Shown here piece after piece: positions 48,460 through 60,582 of a DNA stretch of 64,000 nucleotides. How positions within the stretch are numbered: position 1 is the stretch's first letter; every line of letters begins with the position of its first letter. This DNA is from Oncomelania hupensis (taxonomy: Eukaryota > Mollusca > Gastropoda > Littorinimorpha > Pomatiopsidae). The translations under genes were made by a program, and so were the position numbers. The notes beneath the pieces were generated by a model. It was not told the DNA's origin, did not search any database, and saw only the letters and a program-made list of their open reading frames with translations. The stretch is taken from assembly GCA_036898135.1 (NCBI GenBank), contig CM072519.1, forward strand, positions 38,801,091 to 38,865,090, in the 5' to 3' direction.

Positions 48460-51400
48460 ATGTCTCAGCCAACTAGTCCGAATCCTCATCAACTGTTTAG
48501 ACAGCGAAGTGAATCTGATGGAGACACGGGTGCTGGTTTCTTTGATAGCCGTGTTGGTGGTGTGATCCATGATTCACAAGGCTACACTGTGCCCACCCTT
48601 GAAGCTTTAGACGACTACTATGTGAAGTGTAAGAAATTATAATTGTTTGTGATGAAGGTGTACTTGTAGTTGTACTACTAGAATTCATATTAGATTAACG
48701 TTAATAGCCATCTATGGCTCATGTGGTGTTTTCTGCCAACAACATCGTCGGCAGGATCCAGATCCAGATCCAGATATTCTATTATTAATAATTCTATAAT
48801 ACAGTTTGAAATAACATGATACTCATTATTAATTGAAATGGTAGCGCTAACAGATTAGCGCCATAATTGGATGCAAATTTTGTAAATGTAATAGATCTTT
48901 AGCACATTTATCGCAAATCCTTTGGTTACAAATCGCAATAATCATTTGTCTTGCTCACTATGACTGTAGCACAGCAAAGCAATAATACACTTTATACAGA
49001 CACGAAATGCCCTTTGTAACAGAATTATCTGTGTATCTGAAGATAACATTTCTTGCTTCTGGAGGTATGGCCCTCTGAGGCCGTTAATGCAGATGAATAA
49101 TAATAATAAATTTAATTTATTTAAAAAATTCATGTTTGTCCCTCGCAGGATGCACCAAGCACCTTACATAAAACAAATTTGGCTCAAACCAGACTTCATA
49201 CACATATAATGGAGAATTAAAACATCATAAAAATCATAATATAACAATCATAGATTCACTCGATGCATTCATAAATAAGTCAGATAAGTTGTTCAAGAGG
49301 ATTATGTACTCCACACACATGGACTTTCAAAACGTATTCAAAATTATTAGACACTAAGTTACTGATCATGACTAAAGCTGAGTAAAGGGTTCGGATCAAC
49401 CACTGACCCTCATTCAGGGGGTTAAATGCAGACCTGCCTACTCTCCCGCTTTTGGCGGGAGACTCACGCTTTTGACATGCATCCTGTTGCTTTTGTTGTT
49501 ATACTGTTATACTTGAAAACTGTTGTTGAAAAGGGTGGTTATCTTTTTGATCCCCTGTCTCCCGCTTTTACTCTGAGGGGGGTAGGCAGGTCTGTAAATG
49601 CTTCTAGCCTGTACGCCGTCTATTGCTATGCTAGTATAGAAATACATTTGTAATCTAAAAGAAAATCAGAGAAAAAAGGTTACTATGGGAAAAAATCAGA
49701 AAAATCAGTCACAATCAATACATACGTACAAGTGTGTGCGTGTGCTTTTTGCACAGGGAGGGGAGGTTTCGTTGTGTGCGGGTGGTTTGCGTGTGTTTGT
49801 GGGTGTGTGATACTGATAGAGCTGTTGAGTGTGATGCACAAAAAAAGCATGATATGTATATGTGTTTGTGCATTGTTCTCCATTCAAATTGTTTGCTGTG
49901 CAGTCAAGCGCCAGATTCTGCAGTTCCAGAGTCCCACATCAGGACTGTTTCCTTCCATTGGCAGTGTCCACAATCCCAGTCGCATTGCTCATGTGCGTGA
50001 CAGCATTTACTGCGCTATTTCAACATGGGCTATGCATCTTGCCTACAGGTATTAATTTGTATTTTACCGTATTTGTTGTTTTTTCCTTGATTGATGAAAT
50101 CCTAAATGTATCAGTTTATATCACAGTTTGGATATCACAATTTGGATTGATTAAATATATTTTGAATTATTTTATTAATCATCAACGAATATCTTTTTCT
50201 GTATTTCTTTCTTAAAGATATGGACCACTGTGATTTCATTTCTACTGCTGGTGTGAATAAGCCGAAGTCATAAGATAAGATAAGATAAGATAAGAATATT
50301 TATTTACCAAGTAAAAACGTTACAAGGATTTTGGTGTGGCATGGCGACAGTGAAATACATCCTTTCTTGCACAGTCATTCATCGTGTCATACACTTCATT
50401 GGCCTATAACATGTATACAGCATTAAAGGATAGGTAAACACAGTAAAGTACATCACTCATCGGTCATATGAAGTTATGGAGTAAAACACACCCTGCAGGT
50501 AAAACAAAATACAGCATTAAAACAATTTAACAGCATTAAGTAAAATGAGAATTATTAAGAATGTTAGGCTTCACATCCAAATCTACACACACAACACACA
50601 CACACACACACGCACACGCAGCATAGCATACTCGTACTCCTATTTCACAAAGGTACAAATCAAGCAATGGTTGTGAGTTTTCAGTTGTACAGATCATTCC
50701 ATGTTTGGTGATGTACTGAGGACAGCGTCAGGGAAGAAACTGTTTCTGAATCGAGAAGTTCTGGCTCTTAAAGCGCGGAACCGACGGCCAGAGGGCAGAG
50801 GCTCGAAGAGACTATTGGCTGGGTGTGATGGATCGCAGACTGTCTTTTCCGTTTTCCGTTTCATTCGCGTTGTAAAAATGGAGGCGACAGATGGAAAGTC
50901 GCAACCAGCTATTTTGGAGGCAGTCTTAACAATGTGCTCGAGCTGTTTCTTTTCTATCGCGGTTGTGCTGCCGTACCAGACAGTGATAAAGAAGCACAAA
51001 ATGCTCTCTATCACCGCGCGATAGAACTGTGCCATAATTTTACTAGACATACCGAACTTACGCAGCTGTCTCAGAAAGTGGAGACGCTGTTGGCACTTTT
51101 TTACAATAGACGTGGTGTTATTATTCCAACTCAGGTCGCTCGAGATGACGGAACCGAGAAATTTGAACGAGTCGACCTGCTGAACGGTTTCCCCATTGAT
51201 GACAAGGGGCAATACCGGGACCTTTATTTGGCGAAAGTCGATCACGACCTCTTTTGTCTTCCATACCGATTGTTATTGGGAACAGTATATTTTTTTTAGA
51301 AATAGATAGCTGAATATAATATACATGGTATTTTTTAAAGTTATATATAATATTAGAAATGATAATTGTTGTATTTGTCTTTCAGTTTTCAAGTTTTTCC

Positions 51401-54373
51401 TATCCTATCCTGTCCTATCCTATCCTATCCTGTAACTTGAAAGTTGTTGAAGAACAACAGATGAACATTTAACCAGCATATTCCATCTTTCTCTGTCCTC
51501 AGCAACTCTCATGGCTTCGCTCAGTGTCAAGCCAGTCCATTCTCGAATGTTGTCCTCCTACCTCTTTTTCTGTCTCCATCTTCTTCTGCCTCCTTGCACC
51601 ATGTCTTGCAGGATGGTCTTTGCAAGGCCTGCTGCTCTGGTGACGTAGCCATATTATCGGAGTGTTCATTTCTTCACCACTATGAGCATGTCATCGTGTT
51701 GTCCAATGGCTTGTGTGATGATCGGTCGGACTTTGTCGTTGGTGATGTGCTCTGTTTAGGAAATACCCAGAAGTCTTCTGTAGCACCTCATCTCCATGCT
51801 TTGTATTCTTCGTTGTAGATCTTCTGTGAGGGTCCATGTTTTGCAAGCGTATATTAAGAAGATGGAGATGACAAGGGAACGCAGCAGCCTTACCTTGGAG
51901 TCTTTCCAAATGAGCTTCAACCTTGTCAGGGCAGCAGTTGTTTGTGCGATCCTGGAGAGGACTTCCTGTCGGGACCCATTGTCTGATACAATGGTTCCTG
52001 AATATTTGAAGTTATGCACCGTGTTGAGGGATTGGCCTTGGACTTTGATGTCCACGTTGATGCCATTGCTGTTGTTGGTCATCATTTTGGTCTTCTCTGC
52101 ACTTATTTCTATTCCTAAGGCTCTGGGGATGGTGTCAAGCCTCTATACCAACTGTTCAAGTTCTTGTTCATCTCCAGCCAATCTATCAATGTCATCCGCA
52201 AAATGGAGGTTGGAGATTGCTCTACCCCATATGATGACTGTGCCTTTGTGATCTGCAAGGGCGTCTGACGTGATGCGCTCTAGGAAGATGTTGAAGACTG
52301 ATGGAGAGAGTATGCATCCTTGATGCATGCCGATTGTTGTTCTAAACCAGTTCCGGATGGCGCTGTTGTGGAGGACTGCACTGGTAGCCTTGTCATACAG
52401 CACACCAGCTCAATTTCTATGTGAGCAGCACTTTTCAGTGCCTCCATGTTTCATATTCTGCGGGCTATTTATAGCTTGCCTGCACCTCCCTTCCAGTGAA
52501 AGAAAGCATCAGTGAAGCTATTTATAGCTAGCCTGGCTGACCTAACCTCAAAATCTGAAAAGCTTTGGTTGAGCCGCTGTGACAGGCTTTTGATGACTTC
52601 AATAATGTTAGTGCTGATGTTGTACACTCTCATGGTTTCCTACAGAGCTGCATGCCAGACTCGGTTAAATACTTTTTTGTGGTCTACAAACTCATGATAT
52701 AGATATTGTTGGTGCTGTGAGTGTGGGTATTTCTCTCAGATTATTCTGAGTTTGAAAATCTGCTCAGTGGTACGTTGTGGTATTTGTTTCTTTTGATGGA
52801 GTGAACTTTGTTTGTAGCTTAATTAGGTTATTTAATTTTTGTATGTTTTAATTTTTGCAAGCATTTTATTTTGTGAAGACGCATTGATGATGACCATGGT
52901 CGAGCACATGAACTGAGCCAGGCCTGTGTGAAATGCATGCGTGGTATCCTCTACTGTTGGCTGCGACAAGCAAACAGGGTGAGAATCAGATTCAAACAAT
53001 GGTCTTTGCATTGACCATGTCACCACAAGAATTTTGTAACATTTGTTTATTCCACTTGACAGAAGCATTGTGCTTCCACTGTTTGTGATTGCTAGTAGCA
53101 CATGTAGTATCACGCTGCTTCCCCCCGTTGGGGTGCCGGGGGTTTCAGTATAAATAGTATCCCCATTTTCTGGAAATTTAGTGCTTTAAATTCCCACTGT
53201 CGCTGTCTTTCTCATTTGTTCTTTCTCATTCCAGCTCTGTTCTATCAATCTGCTATACTATCTTCTTCTTCACTAGACCAGTCATCTACCTTTTTTCTTG
53301 AAAACTCTTCCGGGACAAGACTCCTTATTTGTGTGTGAGGTCTGTTGGATCAGCTTGGGAATATTAAACGCTTTCTGCTAGGTGGTCACTAGGGCTTCCT
53401 ATGATGTTATTATTTAGCAATGTAGGCATTTTGTATGTATGTGTTTTGTTGATAATTTATAATGATGTTTGTATTCTATTTTGTTTTTGTAAACGGGGGT
53501 TTGATAAATTAGAGTATAGCCTCAGTGTCCCATGGGATGTCTTTATTGTAAAGTGACTGGCTGGTGGAGAGCGTTCAGTTTTACCACTAGGGTTTTTTCA
53601 GCAGATCTTTTATGCGAATCAGGGGTTGTCTGGTCCTGATTTGGCTCGGAAGAGTCTGCTGGACCTAAAGCAAAAATCATGTAATTTAATGTTATCACGC
53701 TGCTCCAAGATCACCACAGGGACAAATGCTTAATTTTATTTGATTAATGTCATTTGTTATTCCGGTTATATGTTGCCATCGCATCTGTATTATGTTACCC
53801 TCGTTTACGGCACTGCCCTGTGTTTGTTTTGTTTACTACCTTGTTGTATCCTAACATGAACAGCAGTAACTGTTGTTGTTGCAAGTGCAACAAATATGTC
53901 TGCCAAAAATGTCTTTAAAGCAAGAGTGTGCGTAGAAGTTTAACATAACACTAACGGTACCGGAAACAAACATGCCCCCAATCTCATTAGTGTGGATAGG
54001 GCCCACATGATTTTAGTACTGATATATCATATAAAAGTCTGATATTAGAATATTACGATATTATGGCTCTGTGTATTCTGTAGTCTATGTCTGCTTTATT
54101 AGCATGGGTCATAATTACAGTAAAAATGGAGATGGAACAGGGTGTTGGAAGAAAGATGTGGAGGGAGAGCAGCCAGAGCAATACTGAATTAAGCCATTCA
54201 TCACAGCATATCGGGTGTGGTATATAAATAAAACTTGTTATTGATTTGTTTTTTCCCCCTTTTAGGTGGAGGACTTCAAACAGAATCAGAGTGCCAAGAG
54301 TGCTTTGCATTCTGTCTTTGACATGTTCACAGGAGAAGCTGTTCTGAAGGATGAAGACTATGATCATTTGCAG
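48460..54373 (+). CDS. PHKB: Phosphorylase b kinase regulatory subunit beta, exons 1-4 (gene continues right)
   Basis: Four exons join in phase into 174 codons: 48460-48628 (donor AAGT|GTAAGA), 49904-50048, 52879-52978 and 54266-54373. The start ATG has an in-frame stop 15 bp upstream. After a variable leader, residues about 51-104 contain [22 protein letters not shown] and [18 protein letters not shown]. Exon 3 gives [19 protein letters not shown] and [15 protein letters not shown]. Exon 4 gives [16 protein letters not shown] and EDYDHLQ. These follow the N-terminal glucoamylase-like domain of PHKB in order. The protein is a regulatory subunit of phosphorylase kinase, which activates glycogen phosphorylase in the cytosol. 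Exon 5 (starting INAVSLYLLY in relatives) is not found before 64000. Introns hold LINEs, a MITE, family A and, in intron 4, the LTR element. Confidence 0.9.
49429..49594. mobile_element. CAGACCTGCCTAC MITE, copy 3, TSD TAAATG
   Basis: 166 bp with ends CAGACCTGCCTAC and GTAGGCAGGTCTG, flanked by the 6-bp direct repeat TAAATG (49423-49428 and 49595-49600). Inside, TCTCCCGCTTTTGGCGGGAG forms a small hairpin also present in copy 1. It lies in PHKB intron 1. Confidence 0.9.
50270..51262 (-). mobile_element. CR1/L2-superfamily LINE, 5' truncated, in PHKB intron 2
   Basis: A minus-strand frame of about 184 codons (51245-50694) reads [38 protein letters not shown] and [19 protein letters not shown], the C-terminal part of an RT protein related to that at 45846-47066. 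The RT catalytic box is already cut off at the 5' end. The 3' UTR runs to an (AAGAT)n-like tail, read on the plus strand as ATAAGATAAGATAAGATAAG near 50270-50295. Confidence 0.8.
51398..52720 (-). mobile_element. RTE-like LINE, copy 2, in PHKB intron 2
   Basis: Minus-strand fragments in order: VDFKK-like text near 52690, [14 protein letters not shown] text (near 52390), [32 protein letters not shown] (RT catalytic box), [36 protein letters not shown] and RCYRRLLGI, then frameshifts and a (GGATA)n-type tail at 51405-51432. About 180 bp of foreign sequence interrupts it at about 52405-52583. Endonuclease and N-terminal RT are missing. Confidence 0.8.
53118..53690 (+). mobile_element. Interspersed repeat family A, copy 4, in PHKB intron 3
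   Basis: Starts CCCCCGTTGGGGTGCCGG and ends GTCTGCTGGACCTAAAGCAA, with close similarity to the copies at 12681, 13870 and 33312. It is in the same orientation as PHKB. The 3' flank is an AATCATGTAATTTAATG tail. Confidence 0.75.
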
Positions 54374-54829
54374 GTATGAGATTTCATAATTAATTGCTAC
54401 ACATGCTGCGTGATGCCACCTAATATTTTCGCTTAAAGCCATTGGTGTGTGTTGCTGCATATTTTTTTTTCTTTACATATGTGGGTGTGGGTATCACAAT
54501 GATGTTTTGTGTGTTTTTTTGTGTGGGGATGGGGTGTGTTGAAGACTTTGCCTATATTATCTAATAACACTGCATGATATTTTCTATAACCAAAATTCTT
54601 GGGAAAGAAGTAGAGAATACTTTGATATATATTATGTAGTGCAATCCTTTGTTGCATTTTATAGTAATTTTCAGTATTTGTATTAATTAATAATAGTGTT
54701 AGTTTGCACCTTATCCAGTTTTATGTTGAATGTTATTTTTTAAAAAAATCCCAATAGCATTGCTTACTAAGATATGTTGTTAATTATAAATATTCAAACT
54801 CTTATGTACACTTTAAAAAAATATTATGG
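54374..54829. other. PHKB intron 4 sequence, no element recognised
   Basis: AT-rich intron start with GT-rich stretches. No exon 5 candidate was seen. Confidence 0.5.
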
Positions 54830-55195
54830 GTGCCCTGTGCATGCCAGAAAGAGTTGCTTGAAGAAGTGATGGAAGAGAATAAAGTACCAGAAGTGGTTCC
54901 AATAAACCAGCCTTGTGAAGGTATTTTACGGTACACACCAAACTCAAGTGCAGATTTAATTCAAGCACTTGATCTTGGACACACACAATGTGTGAGTAAT
55001 GTGCTTCCAGTTGCAGAGCTCATTTGCCATTTGCATAGCATGACATGCCATTGGAAAAAATATTGTCAACCCTGCATGGAGAAAAAGAGACAAGTGAATG
55101 TATTTTGTTTGCTTACTTACTCAGCTACTGTGGTCATTGTCAGCTTTGTTTACTATTATGGCTACCTCAGCGTAGCATTTAACATTTCATTGTAG
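54830..55195 (+). other. Unidentified Cys/His-rich open frame in PHKB intron 4
   Basis: A 121-codon frame with protein-like composition: ELLEEVMEENKVPEVVPINQ, CEGILRYTPNSSADLIQALD, then ICHLHSMTCHWKKYCQPC and a hydrophobic end (SATVVIVSFVYYYGYLSVAF). CCAG just before KELLEE could be a splice acceptor. It does not match the expected next part of PHKB. It may be a fragment of a transposon-encoded protein. I do not recognise the family. Confidence 0.3.
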
Positions 55196-55205
55196 TTATT
55201 TTTTA

Positions 55206-56105
55206 TGTTGCTTTTTGATTCACATGCATAGCAGTGTGAGTCTATGTACTCACCCATTTTTTTTTCCAGATGTTTGCAAATCTGTGTGATATGAGTCCTA
55301 AATAGTCCAAAATGAAATGAAAATTTTTTTTTGGTCCCTCTGTCTCTCCGCCGTCAGGTGTCCATCGTCGTCATCTGTCTGTGCAAAACTTGCAAGTGGA
55401 TTACTATCTCAGAAAACTATTTCAACTATCACAACTGAACTTGGTAAGATGGTGTACATTCATGAGACCTCATAAGTGATAAGTGAATTAATGACTTCAT
55501 TTCAAGGTCAAGGTTACAGGTTCAACAAATGTTAATTAAAAAAATTAACATTTATCATAAAATTTCAAATTTTTTTCTAAGTTCTTAATATTGAACTTAT
55601 GATTCTTTGATGCATGGCAGATATAAATGAGACAAATCCTATGCTAATTGCGTCAACCCCACTCCAAGGTCAAGGTCACCGGAACTGTCCTAAGTCAGTA
55701 TAGCTACTTTGAAGTGACCTTGACCCTAAACTGGGAGAGATATAAAGTTCAAACTTGTTGTATTTAGAGATGACAGATTTATCTTTTATATATGTTCTAT
55801 TTTTTGCGTTGATCTTGAAGGTCAAGGTCATTTTAGACCTTGCAAAAACATGCAAAAAATAGGTCATCCTACTGTGGAATGCTTCTATTTAACCCATATA
55901 ATATGCAACAACATTGGGTTATTTGATCATACATGAGCACGAGAGGTCAAGTGAGAGTCAACGTCACTGAAGGCGAATGTCATCCCAAGGTCACTGTTTT
56001 TTTGGCATAATTCCAATTTTGCTGTAGTTTATTTCTTACTACATGAGTGTATTTGGAACTGAGGTAAAGGTCATCTCAAGGTCAAGAGCATAGAAAGATC
56101 AGTCA
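55206..56105 (-). mobile_element. Interspersed repeat family B, copy 3
   Basis: Minus-strand copy, uninterrupted for about 900 bp and therefore the best guide to the family order. It holds at least five AAGGTCA-type motifs, several as TCAAGGTCA or CAAGGTCAAGGTCA. It begins (reversed) near ATAGAAAGATCAGTC and ends in the ACTCACACTGCTATGCATGTG tail at 55206. Confidence 0.7.
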
Positions 56106-56111
56106 GTATTC

Positions 56112-57422
56112 CTATTCTATCCTATCCTATCCCAAAACTCGAAATTTGTTGGGGTACCAAAGATGATTGTTTAACCAGCGTACTCCATCTTTCTCTGTCC
56201 TCAGCAACCCTCATGGCTTTGCTCAGTGTCAAGCCAGTGATACAATGGCTCCTAAATATTTGAAGTTATGCACAGTGTTGAGGGATTGGCCTTGGACTTT
56301 GATGTCCATGTTGATGCCATTGGTGTTATTGGTCATCATTTTGGTCTTCTCGGCGCTTATTTCCATTCCCAAGGCTCTGGGGATGGTGTCAAGCCTCTGA
56401 ACCAACTGTTAAGCTCTTGTTCCTCTCCAGCGAATCCATCAACATCATCCACAAAATGGAGTTTGGAGATTGCTCTACCCACTATGATGACTGGCTTCGT
56501 GATCTGCAAGGGCATCCTGACATGATGCGCTCCAGGAGGTTGTTGAAGAGTGATGTAGAGTGTAGGCACTGGTAGCCTTGTCATACAAGCTTTTGATGAC
56601 TTCAATAATATTAGGACTTACGTTGTACACTCTCTTGGTTTCCCACAGAGCTGCATGCCAGACTCGGTCAAACGCTTTCTTGAAGTCTACAAACACATGA
56701 TATAGACGTTGTTGGTGCTGTAAGTATTTCTTGCAGATTATTCTGAGGTTGAAAATCTGTTCAGTGGTACTTTGCCCTGCTTTGAATCCTGCTTGTTATT
56801 CAGCTATGATTTGTTTACCTTTGGGTTTAAACCTGTTGGGTATTATTTTCAGTAGGACTTTGCTAGGATGGCTGATGGTGCGGAGTTTTCATACTACTGA
56901 AGGTTACCCTTTTGGGGAAGAGCGATGACAAGCGACTGGGTCCATGGTGTAGGCCACTCCCCACTCTGCCAGATCTTGTTACAAATAATGGTGAGGGCAT
57001 CAATCATCGCTTCTCTTCCTGCTTGATGCAATTCTGCGTCCACTCTTGTTGACTTCCCCTTCTTCAGCGACTGCACTGCTGCCTCAACTTCTTCTCGGAG
57101 AATTGGGAGGATTTCTTCTTCTTCTCTGTTCTGGGTACATGCAGTGGGGTCTGCATGTGTATTCCTTGTTGTGGTTTGCATCTTGGCCAACTTTTGCTTT
57201 CCAGTTGTCTTACACTATGACTATGTCCTTCCTCGGCACTTGGTCATGGACAGCCTACAGATGTTCATAGAAATCATCGACTTTGCTGTCGTCATAGTCT
57301 GATGTTGGAGCATAGGCCTGTATGATGGTGGTGTTGAAAGGGGCTGCTCTCAGACGGATGGTAATGAGTCTGCTGGAGACTGGGCGGCAACCCATGACAG
57401 CAGCTAGAATGTCTTTGTGGAC
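56112..57422 (-). mobile_element. RTE-like LINE, copy 3, part left of the LTR element
   Basis: On the minus strand from 57422 it gives the end of an endonuclease domain (MGCRPVSSRLITIRL, IIQAYAPTSDYDD), then EEVEAAVQSLKKGKS, NKIWQSGEWPTPW, VDFKKAFDRVWHAALW and SLYDKATSA, with frameshifts. About 430 bp of the RT 3' part is deleted near 56240 compared with copy 2. The (GGATA)n-type tail is at 56112-56136. The 5' part continues on the far side of the LTR element, at 63695-64000. Confidence 0.8.
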
Positions 57423-59434
57423 TGTCACGCTACGCAGTTTTGCAGTCGCGCGCCTATGTATATAGTTTAATCATCAGCCTGTACATAGAGGTTAAAAGTT
57501 ACGGTAGTCAAGGGGAGAGAATCAGAATAAATTAATTTAGTTTATAATTAATAAAGTAGCGAATGTATTGCGCCCGTGCAGAACGTACTATGTTAGAAAA
57601 ACAGCATAGTTGGCTATTTTGTTATTGAGAAGATTAATTGCTGCCATGCGATATTCTATGTGTGAAATGCGTGCTCTAATCGCGAACGGTGCAGGGAATG
57701 AATTATGATGAAAAGAAGTATATTCTGGAAGATTCTTAGCTGATCGTATAAAACCCCTTGCACTGTATATTTTGTTGGGAGCAGCAACAGTTGCATATCG
57801 CTTTTGTAGCCAGAATCAACGGATCCAAGTTGGGTCAAGGTGCCAGTTAGTGACTTTGTCTGTGGGTCGTACAGATCAGACCGTCAACGAAAAAGAGCCT
57901 ATTAACGGAAGAGGAGGATTGTTTTGGGAACACTTTGGAAGTGTTTGTTTAACTAAAACTTTTCTAAGCTGTTTAGAATACCTACTGTGTATTCTCGGTG
58001 AAATCTGAGTTATCTACGTATAACGTCGGGTGACCTGTGACTCCGTCTAGGACTTCTTATGCCTGTGTAATCACCTTGCCTAACCATCTGTGCCTGTGTG
58101 TTTGTCCCGTCGTTCGTGTGTCTTTGTCTACAGGCCGGAGAATCCACTGGTAGCCGTAAGTTTTTTACCTCAATCTCTCAGTTGGCCATAGCGTTCGGGG
58201 GTTTGGGTTATGCATGCAGTGTGAATGAATAGTTAATTATGTTTTCTTAATTCTATTGTTTCATATTGTTTGCTGCATAAATACCTAGAGAGAGAGAGAG
58301 TTTTCTAAAATGTATTATAAATTAAATAATTATAAATTGATATAAAAGAATTCGCTGTTATGTAGCGAAGAGATGACAGAAAGGAGGTGATTGTGAATGT
58401 ATATACGCGATGACAGGAGAATGACAGGGAGGATGAGTAAGGATGTGGAAAGGGAGACAACCATTCCGATAGCGGGGTGCTTGTGCAGTATATTGTAATA
58501 TAATTATTAATGGTTGCGTATTCTTGTATGTATTGTTGTAGATGTACCAACAAATACAACACCAAAACCCTAGAGCAGACCATTGATGGTGTGCTGAAAC
58601 CTTGCTGGTGTGAAGCTTGTGTGCCTCGGCCTATTACGCCGCGTTTTTCCGTGTGTCAACCTCGGTTGCGAAGGTTCTGGTATTTCGCCCAGGGAACTTT
58701 ATTTCGTTTATAAAGCACACGCACACACACTCCACCACACACAACAAATAACTATAACCAATGATAATCTGTTGTGAGGAACGATAATTGTTTTACATGT
58801 GATAAATTATAAATTACAGCACATTGAGATATATTTAATTTGAATTGATTGATAAACGTTGTTGAGTAATATTACCTACTAGATTAAGTAACCCTGTGAT
58901 TGTATAGTTTTGTCTGGGGGAATTATTTCGCCAGATATTAGTTAATTAATAATTTAGATTATTTCTTACAACTTCTATTCTGCATAAAAGATAAATTTTC
59001 TTATTCATTTTATATAATATAAAAGACTTGTTGTATCTATTTGAAATTTAAGTGGAACAAAGTTTGAACATTTATAAAGATTTAAAGCAGTTGCTTACTG
59101 CTATTTACCTTGTTGGCAGTAAGCTGTTTCAGCCATATTTATTATAAACCTCTTGTACATTTGTAGTTAGTCATTTGTTCATTTTGATTTAATTATCATT
59201 ATTTTGAGCGAATTGTTTATGTATTAGTTTGGGGTTTATCAGTGGGATTGAGGGTTGGTAGGTTGGGAAGTGGGATAAAGGGAGTTAATTTTGAGTATGA
59301 ATGTGTGTGTGAAATAAAGAAATTGTCTTGTTACTTCTGGTTTTGTCTTTTAGAGTTTATTTAGGTGTTGGGTTTTTTTCTCGTGTGGAAGTGCACGCAA
59401 GTCGAACCACTGTTGAGGCAGTTGGGACGTGACA
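57423..59434 (+). repeat. Left LTR (2012 bp)
   Basis: Begins TGTCACG and ends CGTGACA, giving short inverted ends. A TATA-like GTATAAAAC is at 57746-57754, and AATAAA at 59313-59318 lies about 120 bp before the end. If both are used, transcription starts near 57780 and the R region would be about 1.5 kb, which is very long. A donor-like GCCGTAAGT (58155-58163) and acceptor-like TATTGTTGTAG (near 58541) also lie inside. Short open frames in it are not convincing genes. Confidence 0.95.
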
Positions 59435-59436
59435 TT

Positions 59437-59454
59437 TGGTGGCAGCGGTGGGAT
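59437..59454 (+). promoter_or_regulatory. Primer binding site for tRNA-Leu
   Basis: TGGTGGCAGCGGTGGGAT starts two bases after the left LTR. It is complementary to the 3' end of metazoan tRNA-Leu (ATCCCACCGCTGCCA plus CCA). It primes minus-strand DNA synthesis in LTR elements. Confidence 0.8.
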
Positions 59455-60582
59455 AGATCTAGGATAGGTTAGGGGGGAATAGTTTGGGTAGATTTATTGT
59501 TATTTGTTTTGATACCAGAAGTCAGTGTTTGTTTCTTTGTCGTCTTGTGTGTCGGATGAGTGGCCAGTGGGTGGTTGGTCGGGAGTGAGGTTGCGCTGCG
59601 CAAAAGGGTTCACACCCCGAGCGTGTGTGCACAAACGGGGGGTTGAGGTAAACAACTTTGTCGTCGAGGCCTAGACGATAAGGGACTTCTCCGGCTCCTG
59701 TTACTGTTTACTTGTCATTTGTTCGATTGTTTGTATATGTGTTAATCGTTATTTGTTTCATTTGTTATTCACCCATTTTTTTCCCATTTTTCTTAGTCCG
59801 CGACTGTATGCTGACGAGAGCTGCTGCGCTGGAGAGGAGGAGCAGGCGCGCGAGATGAGACGGGTGTGGTGGGATCTCGGGTGGGTGTGGGAGGGATTTG
59901 TTTGCTTGGTGCATGGTGATCTTACTGCAGTTAAGGCGGTGGGGGTAGGTGGGGTGGAGTAGCGTTGGGGGTAGGGCTGGATGGAGGAGCTAGGGGGGGG
60001 GGAGGGGAGAGTCTGGGGAGTAGTCGGGGTGAGAGGGTGGGAGGGAGGGAGGAGCGAGAAGGGAGAGGAGGGAGAAGGCTGAGGGGGGTAGAGCGAGAGG
60101 ATAGGGAGAGTGAAGGGGCAGGTTAGGGGAGAAGAGGGAAGTGCTAGAGAGCTGGTTCGAGGGAGGTGCTAGAGGTGAAGGAGAGGGGGGAGGGGAGTGC
60201 TGCTGCGTCGGGGAGCTGGAGAGGGGAAGTCGTAAGTCGTGGAATGCGATTGTTTGTGGGAAGTGGTGGGGGCCAACACTAGTGATGTACACCGAGAGTT
60301 GCAAATTACAGCTGTAGAGATGAAGCAGACGAATGAGCAAGAGGTACCCGAGGGCGATACCCACCGTTCGCGTCAGGAGATGAGACAGGCACCACAGGAT
60401 AGCGTCGCTATAAGAGGGGTGGCACTGAGTCTTACGCACCACGTTGATGAGGGCAGAAAAGGATGACGCGTGTGATCATTCAAGATGGAGACAGTCAAGG
60501 CTTGAGACGATTCAGCTATGGGGTGATCGGGAGCGGGAAGTCGTGTGAAGAGTGGTAGTAGACGGGACAGGAAACTCAATAG
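59455..60582 (+). other. Leader region of the LTR element, gag absent
   Basis: Purine-rich, G-rich sequence (notably 59960-60230) with no long plus-strand frame. gag and the start of pol would normally lie here. The stop TAG at 60580-60582 closes the RT frame on its left. Confidence 0.6.

Noticed and set aside
50701..51299. Plus-strand frames of more than 100 codons in PHKB intron 2
   Set aside because: Complement of the minus-strand LINE protein; no match to the expected PHKB sequence.
57656..58713. Short open frames inside the LTRs, present twice
   Set aside because: They are identical in both LTRs only because the LTRs are. No start context or family resemblance was seen.
59990..60442. 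150-codon Pro/Ser/Leu-rich minus-strand frame in the LTR element
   Set aside because: It is the complement of a purine-rich leader, with biased composition and no domain; it runs against the element.
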